The notes under the pieces were generated by a model. The model was given only the letters and a program-made list of their open reading frames with translations, had not been told where the DNA came from and did not search any database. The translations under genes were made by a program, and so were the position numbers. A stretch of 64,000 nt of DNA from Actinomycetota bacterium (GTDB lineage Bacteria > Actinomycetota > UBA4738 > HRBIN12), in assembly GCA_005884925.1 (NCBI GenBank), contig VAYU01000030.1, forward strand, positions 9,123-73,122, written 5' to 3'. The first letter of the stretch is position 1. Every line of letters starts with the position of its first letter. Positions 59,562-64,000 of this stretch are shown one piece after another.

Positions 59562-60563
59562 GTGAGCGCAGTCGCCGAACGGACGCGCGTCCTCACCGGG
59601 TTCCGTCCGACCGGACCCCTACACGTCGGACACTGGGCCGGGAACGTCGGCAACGCCGTCCGCCTGCAGGACGAGGGGTACGAGTGCTTCTACTTCGTGG
59701 CCGACTGGCACATGCTGACGACGCACTACGATCGGGTCGACGAGCTCCCCGCGTTCACCGAGGGTCTCGTGCTGGATCTGCTCGCGGCCGGGATCGATCC
59801 CGAACGGTCGGTCCTGTACCGGCAATCCCAGCTCCCCGAGGTGGCGGAGCTCGCGCTGTTGCTGGGGATGATCACACCCCTCGGCTGGCTGGAGCGTGTG
59901 CCGACGTACAAGGAACGCCTCAGGGACATGGCCGAGCGCGACGTGGCGAACTTCGGCCTGCTCGGGTATCCGCTCCTGCAGACCGTTGACATCGTGATCG
60001 TCCGTGGGGCGGTCGTTCCCGTCGGCGAGGATCAGGTCTCGCATCTCGAACTCTCTCGGGAGATCGTTCGACGATTCAACCGGCTGTACGGGGACGTGCT
60101 GGTTGAGCCGCAGCCGCTTCTGTCGGAGGCACCGCTGATCCCCGGATCCGACGGACGGAAGATGTCCAAGTCTCTCGACAACACCATCGAGCTCGGCGCC
60201 GACCCCGAGACGATCCGCGCGCGGGTCCGCTCGTTCGTGACCGATCCGAAGAAGATCCGACGGGGCGACCCGGGACGCCCGGAGATCTGCCCGATCTTCG
60301 CGTTGCACACCACGTTCTCGCCCGACGACGTCGAACGGGTCGAGGCGACGTGTCGCACGGGCGAGCTCGGATGCGTTGACTGCAAATCCCTGCTCGCCGA
60401 TCACCTGATCGAACGCTTCCAGGGGTTCCGCGAGCGCCGAGCGGAGCTCGAGCGCACGCCCGGGCTCGCGAGCGAGGTCCTCGCCGCCGGGATCGAGCGG
60501 GTGCAGCCGATCGCAACCGAGACCATCGGAGCGGTGCGAGCCGCCATGCGGTTCGAAGGATGA
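59562..60563 (+). CDS. trpS: Tryptophanyl-tRNA synthetase
   Basis: Class I synthetase, 333 residues. Intact HIGH-type motif FRPTGPLHVGHWAGN and KMSKS motif GRKMSKSLDN, in contrast to the altered motifs in tyrS of the same window. YPLLQTVDIVIV and VPVGEDQVSHLELSREI are usual TrpRS segments. It is followed after four bases by scpA. Confidence 0.96.
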   Translation: MSAVAERTRVLTGFRPTGPLHVGHWAGNVGNAVRLQDEGYECFYFVADWHMLTTHYDRVDELPAFTEGLVLDLLAAGIDPERSVLYRQSQLPEVAELALLLGMITPLGWLERVPTYKERLRDMAERDVANFGLLGYPLLQTVDIVIVRGAVVPVGEDQVSHLELSREIVRRFNRLYGDVLVEPQPLLSEAPLIPGSDGRKMSKSLDNTIELGADPETIRARVRSFVTDPKKIRRGDPGRPEICPIFALHTTFSPDDVERVEATCRTGELGCVDCKSLLADHLIERFQGFRERRAELERTPGLASEVLAAGIERVQPIATETIGAVRAAMRFEG

Positions 60564-60567
60564 TCCG

Positions 60568-61326
60568 ATGAGCGAGTCCGAGACCGCGCGCACGGAGCCG
60601 AGCAGCGGCTTCGCGGTCGACGTGCCAGGGTTCGCTGGCCCGTTCCGCTTGCTCGCCGATCTCGTCCTCGAACAGAAGGTCGACGTCTGCGACGTCCCGA
60701 TCGCGATCGTGACCGATCGGTTCCTTGCGTATGCCAAGGAGGCCGAGCGGTGGAACCTGGAGGAAGCCACCTGGTTCCTGGCGATCTGCGCGATCCTCCT
60801 GGAGCTCAAGCTCGCGCGGTTGACCCCGAGACGGGTCGAACCGGATGAAGAGGACATCGTCGGCGGCTCCCCAGATCTGCTGTACGCCCGGTCCCTGGAG
60901 CTTCGAGCCTTCCGCAAGGTCGCGGTCGATCTGGCCCGAAGGCTTGAAGACGAGGCGGGGTACTCGGCCCGCGACGTCGGGCCCGGCCCGGAGTTCTCGC
61001 GGCTCTACCCCGACCCGCTGGCGGCGGTGACGGCGGCGGACCTGGCGGCGTTCGCCTCCCGTCTCCTTCGGCCACCTCCGGCGGTCGACCTGTCGCACGT
61101 GACCCCGATCCGCTACACGGTGTCGGAAGCGATGACGGCCGTCCAGGAGCGTTTCGCCTCTTTCGACGGCCGGCAAGCGTCGTTCCGCGAGCTGGTCGCA
61201 GACTGCGAGGATCGGATCCACGTGGTCGTGCGGTTCCTGGCGATCCTGGAGCTGTACCGTGAAGGGAAGGTCGAGCTTCAGCAGGCTCCAACGTTCGGCG
61301 AGATCGAGGTTGAGTGGACGGGGTGA
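60568..61326 (+). CDS. scpA: Segregation and condensation protein A
   Basis: Kleisin subunit of the bacterial condensin SMC-ScpA-ScpB. 252 residues. The N-terminal kleisin helix region FAGPFRLLADLVLEQKVDVCDVPIA is clear, followed by ATWFLAICAILLELKLARL, and the C-terminal winged helix ends RFLAILELYREGKVELQQ. ScpB starts eight bases after it. Confidence 0.94.
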   Translation: MSESETARTEPSSGFAVDVPGFAGPFRLLADLVLEQKVDVCDVPIAIVTDRFLAYAKEAERWNLEEATWFLAICAILLELKLARLTPRRVEPDEEDIVGGSPDLLYARSLELRAFRKVAVDLARRLEDEAGYSARDVGPGPEFSRLYPDPLAAVTAADLAAFASRLLRPPPAVDLSHVTPIRYTVSEAMTAVQERFASFDGRQASFRELVADCEDRIHVVVRFLAILELYREGKVELQQAPTFGEIEVEWTG

Positions 61327-61333
61327 GGCTGGA

Positions 61334-61966
61334 GTGACGGATGACGTGAAGACGCACGATACACGCGCGTTGGAAGCCCTACTGTTCGTCTCCGACGAGC
61401 CACTGGCATCGTCGGTCATCGCTCAGGCCCTCGACCTGGACCGTCAGGCGGCGGATCGGTTGTGCGACCGTCTGGCGAGCGGGCTCGAGGAGCGTGGGTC
61501 GGGTCTGGTGCTGCGGAACGTCGCAGGAGGGTGGCGGCTGTTCACCCACCCGGATGCCCAGGCGTCGGTCGAGCGGTTCATCCTGTCCTCGCGGCAGGCA
61601 CGTCTCACCAAGGCATCATTGGAGACCCTCGCGATCGTCGCATACAAGCAACCCGTCACCCGTCACCAGGTCAGCTCCATCCGGGGGGTCAACTCGGACG
61701 GGGTGCTCCGGGCGCTGACCGACCGCGGCTTGATCGAAGAGGCGGGCCGAGACGAGGGGCCGGGTCGGCCGCTGCTCTACGGGACGACGCCGCACTTCCT
61801 CGAGCGGCTGGGACTGCCGTCGCTCGCGGCCCTGCCGTCCCTGGCCCCGCTGCTGAGCGGGCAGGGCGATGACCTCGAGGACGTGGCCGACCTGGCCGTC
61901 CGCGTCGAAGACACCGACGAGGAGCAGGCCGGGGTCGAGGAGCCCATCGAGCCAGGCGACGGCTGA
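61334..61966 (+). CDS. scpB: Segregation and condensation protein B
   Basis: Condensin accessory subunit with tandem winged helices. 210 residues from GTG 61334 (ggag upstream), giving the usual ALEALLFVSDEPLASSVIAQAL start of the domain. The signature TKASLETLAIVAYKQPVTRHQVSSIRGVNSD is intact. An acidic tail of about 30 residues (DDLEDVADLAVRVEDTDEEQ) ends the protein. It overlaps rluB by one base. Confidence 0.95.
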   Translation: MTDDVKTHDTRALEALLFVSDEPLASSVIAQALDLDRQAADRLCDRLASGLEERGSGLVLRNVAGGWRLFTHPDAQASVERFILSSRQARLTKASLETLAIVAYKQPVTRHQVSSIRGVNSDGVLRALTDRGLIEEAGRDEGPGRPLLYGTTPHFLERLGLPSLAALPSLAPLLSGQGDDLEDVADLAVRVEDTDEEQAGVEEPIEPGDG

Positions 61967-62748
61967 TGGTCGAAGAGCGTCTCCAGCGTGCGCTCGCGCG
62001 CGCCGGATACGGCTCCCGCAGGTCGAGCGAGGAGCTGATCGCTCAAGGAAAGGTCCGGGTGAACGGGCGGATCGCGACGCTCGGAGACAAGGTGGACCCG
62101 ACCCGCGACGAGGTCACCCTGGCGGGCACCCCGATCAACCTGGACCCGCAAGCGCGATACCTCGTCCTCAACAAGCCTTCGGGTGTGCTGACCACCATGC
62201 GTGATCAGCGCGGCCGCGCCGACATCCGCTCGTTCCTGCCTGCGGAGGGGCCTCGCGTGTTCCCCGTGGGGCGGCTCGATCGTGATTCGGAGGGACTGCT
62301 CCTGCTCACCAACGACGGGGAGCTGGCGAACCGCCTGTCTCACCCGCGCTTCGGGATCGAGAAGGAGTACCTGGCGGAGGTCGCCGCTACCCCGACCCCG
62401 AAGCTCCTCGCCAGCGCCCGCGCGGGCGTGGTTCTCGACGACGGGGTCGCCCGTGCGAAGTCCGTCCGGCTCGTAGACGCTCGCCAGGGTCGCGGGCAGG
62501 TCGCCGTCGTGATGACCGAAGGGCGCAAGCGTGAGGTCCGACGGCTGTTGGCGGCGGTCGGACTCCCGGTCACCCGGTTGGTCCGGGTGCGCGTCGGCCC
62601 GATCCGCCTCGGTCGACTGAAACCAGGCGAGCGCCGCGAGCTCACAGCCGAGGAGCTCCTAGAGCTCCAGCGTGCCGCTGCCGAAGGGGAGCGCCGCGCC
62701 CGGCGGACCGCCGATGGCGGTCCCCGGTCGCCTACGTCCGGCATGTAG
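61966..62748 (+). CDS. rluB: 23S rRNA pseudouridine synthase RluB-type
   Basis: Converts a 23S uridine (U2605 in E. coli) to pseudouridine. 260 residues: S4 domain (1-60, RLQRALARAGYGSRRSSEELI) and RsuA/RluB catalytic domain with the catalytic Asp in FPVGRLDRDSEGLLLLTND and KRREVRRL-like GRKREVRRLLAAVG. A short basic C-terminal extension follows. TGATG overlap with scpB. Confidence 0.94.
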   Translation: MVEERLQRALARAGYGSRRSSEELIAQGKVRVNGRIATLGDKVDPTRDEVTLAGTPINLDPQARYLVLNKPSGVLTTMRDQRGRADIRSFLPAEGPRVFPVGRLDRDSEGLLLLTNDGELANRLSHPRFGIEKEYLAEVAATPTPKLLASARAGVVLDDGVARAKSVRLVDARQGRGQVAVVMTEGRKREVRRLLAAVGLPVTRLVRVRVGPIRLGRLKPGERRELTAEELLELQRAAAEGERRARRTADGGPRSPTSGM

Positions 62749-62821
62749 CCTGATGCCCTCGGGCGCGGGATGCCCGGTCGTCGACCTTTTCGAGATCCGT
62801 CGACCGTCAGAAAGGATACGC

Positions 62822-63190
62822 GTGCGGGTGCGTGCCGCCCGGGGGGCCATCGTCGTCGGAACCGATCGCGAGGAAGACGTGCTGGGGTCGACCCAGCGCC
62901 TCCTCGAAGAGATGATCGAACGGAACGACGTCGCCACGGACGACCTCGTGAGCATCCTGTTCACGGCGACCGAAGACCTCCGCTCGGCGTTCCCGGCAGA
63001 GGCGGCGCGGCGGATAGGCCTCGGCGTCGTACCGCTGCTCTGCGCGCGCGAGATCTCCGTCGAGGGCGCGATGGGTTCGGTGGTACGGGTCTTGATGCAC
63101 TTCCACACCGAGCGCGGGCTCAGGGAGGTCGTCCACGTGTATCTCGACGGGGCGGAAGCGTTGCGCGATGACCTCGATGCCGACGCCTGA
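62822..63190 (+). CDS. aroH: Chorismate mutase, AroH class
   Basis: Converts chorismate to prephenate. 122 residues from GTG 62822, chosen for the GAAAGGA ribosome site five bases upstream and the family N-terminus VRAARGAIVVGTDREED. Bacillus-type trimeric barrel residues are visible: RGAIVVGTD, the LFTATEDLRSAFPAEAARR block with Arg, and VLMHFHTERGLREVVHVYLDGA. A longer frame extends upstream but looks unconserved. It precedes and overlaps tyrA, so the two consecutive steps to tyrosine are adjacent. Confidence 0.93.
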   Translation: MRVRAARGAIVVGTDREEDVLGSTQRLLEEMIERNDVATDDLVSILFTATEDLRSAFPAEAARRIGLGVVPLLCAREISVEGAMGSVVRVLMHFHTERGLREVVHVYLDGAEALRDDLDADA

Positions 63191-64000
63191 TCCCTCCGCC
63201 GAACGACCGGCCGACCGGGTGGCGATCGTGGGTACCGGCTTGATCGGGACGTCCATCGCGATGGCGGCGGCCCGCGCCGGCTGCACCGTGCGCGGCTGGG
63301 ACATCGACCCGGATGTCGCCGCGCGGGCCGCCGCCCGGAGTGGGCTCACGGCGTGCACGACAGTGAACGAGGCGGTGACCGGCGCCGACCTCGTGATCAT
63401 CAGCACCCCGATCGGGGCGGTCGCGCGCTCCGTGTCGGCCGCCCTGCGGGCTGCGCCCGACGCGGTCGTTGCCGACGCAGCCAGCATCAAGGAGCACGTC
63501 GTTGCGGAGGTTCATGCGATGGCCGATCCGCAGGACCTGCCTCGCTACGTGCCGAGCCATCCCTTGGGCGGCAGCGAGCGCTCGGGGCCCGAACACGCAT
63601 CGGCATCGGTGGTCGACGGCATCGTGTGGGCGGTGACCCCCACGGACGAGGTGGAGCCCGAGGCCGTGGGACGGCTCGAGGGATGGATCGGGCGGATCGG
63701 AGCCCAGCCCGTGCGGCTCTCGCCCGAGCGGCACGACCGGCTCGTCGCGTTCGCGAGCCATCTCCCGCAGGTCGCTTCGACATCCCTGATGGGACTGGCC
63801 GCCACGGAGGAGGCCGGAGAGCCGGAGATCCTCCTGCTCGCAGCCGGCGGCTTCCGGGACCTGACACGGCTCGCCGCCTCGAACCCCTCTCTCTGGAGCG
63901 AGATCCTGGTCGCCAACCGCGACCGGGTCGCGTCGGCGATCGACCTGTACGTCTCCCGCCTCGTGGCGATCCGTGACGAGGTCCTCGAGGGGCGAGGCGC
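63168..64000 (+). CDS. tyrA: Prephenate dehydrogenase (3' truncated by window edge)
   Basis: Oxidatively decarboxylates prephenate to 4-hydroxyphenylpyruvate. About 277 codons are present. The NAD-binding Rossmann motif is VAIVGTGLIGTSIAMAAARAG, followed by VIISTPIGAV, VVADAASIKEHV and the substrate segment YVPSHPLGGSERSGPEHA with its conserved His. ATG 63168 or 63177 could be the start; both lie inside aroH, so translation is coupled. The frame is still open at the right edge. Confidence 0.93.
   Translation, partial: MTSMPTPDPSAERPADRVAIVGTGLIGTSIAMAAARAGCTVRGWDIDPDVAARAAARSGLTACTTVNEAVTGADLVIISTPIGAVARSVSAALRAAPDAVVADAASIKEHVVAEVHAMADPQDLPRYVPSHPLGGSERSGPEHASASVVDGIVWAVTPTDEVEPEAVGRLEGWIGRIGAQPVRLSPERHDRLVAFASHLPQVASTSLMGLAATEEAGEPEILLLAAGGFRDLTRLAASNPSLWSEILVANRDRVASAIDLYVSRLVAIRDEVLEGRG

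Noticed and set aside
62672-62821. N-terminal extension of aroH from an upstream ATG
   Set aside because: It overlaps rluB, is unlike AroH, and GTG 62822 has a well-spaced GAAAGGA and the conserved family N-terminus.

Overview
The window is a high-GC bacterial chromosome segment packed with core housekeeping genes. It has no mobile elements, CRISPR arrays or tRNA genes that I can see. Several features point to Actinomycetota: an mIHF gene next to gmk, a PriA lacking helicase motifs, TlyA-nadK-recN, an scpAB-rluB block, and gene order that runs parallel to Mycobacterium tuberculosis (pyrR to ribH as in Rv1379-Rv1416, then infC to rluB as in Rv1641-Rv1711). Class 1B-type pyrK-pyrD in the pyr operon, RibBA next to an FMN riboswitch, and a class 1 AroH suggest a deep-branching lineage rather than a mycobacterium or streptomycete. 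I cannot name the class from memory.

Layout. (1) 1-1566: end of an M24 aminopeptidase, efp and nusB, with tatA convergent. (2) 1886-11769: a pyrimidine operon (pyrR-pyrB-pyrC-carA-carB-pyrK-pyrD-pyrF), mostly coupled by 4-base overlaps, preceded by a promoter, a PyrR-binding hairpin and a 17-codon leader ORF; pyrE is absent. (3) 11799-20834: mihF, gmk, rpoZ, coaBC, metK, priA, def, fmt, rsmB and rpe. (4) 20836-25754: a response regulator with a GGDDF domain, then the FMN-riboswitch-controlled ribD-ribE-ribBA-ribH-cupin operon. (5) 25800-38949: infC-rpmI-rplT, an unusual RNA methyltransferase fused to a histidine-kinase-like module, pheST, argF, polX, mpg, a class A PBP (minus strand) and tyrS. 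(6) 38989-44347: one rrn operon, 16S-23S-5S, with promoter, two boxA-like copies, a 23S processing stem and a terminator. (7) 44357-49250: TPR proteins, an MBL hydrolase, a small SSB, DUF1015, a HAD phosphatase and a phasin-like protein. (8) 49263-64000: tlyA, nadK, recN, pyrG, a Nudix hydrolase, xerD, a DksA/TraR-type protein, deoB, deoA/pdp, an M50-like membrane protein, trpS, scpA, scpB, rluB, aroH and a truncated tyrA.

How the parts work together. The genes cover de novo UMP synthesis up to dihydroorotate oxidation plus OMP decarboxylation, riboflavin synthesis, translation (initiation factor, ribosomal proteins, synthetases, fMet cycle, rRNA modification), replication restart and repair, and chromosome segregation (ScpAB, XerD).

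The most notable points are: the SpoU methyltransferase/histidine-kinase-like fusion (27214-28647); a PyrD lacking the expected catalytic cysteine; an M50-family membrane protein whose HExxH has become REYVR; a TyrRS whose HIGH motif reads TLGW; infC and priA genes without canonical start codons; a translational-repression-type pyr leader; and a recurring -10 hexamer placed 6-11 bases before start codons, implying widespread leaderless transcription.
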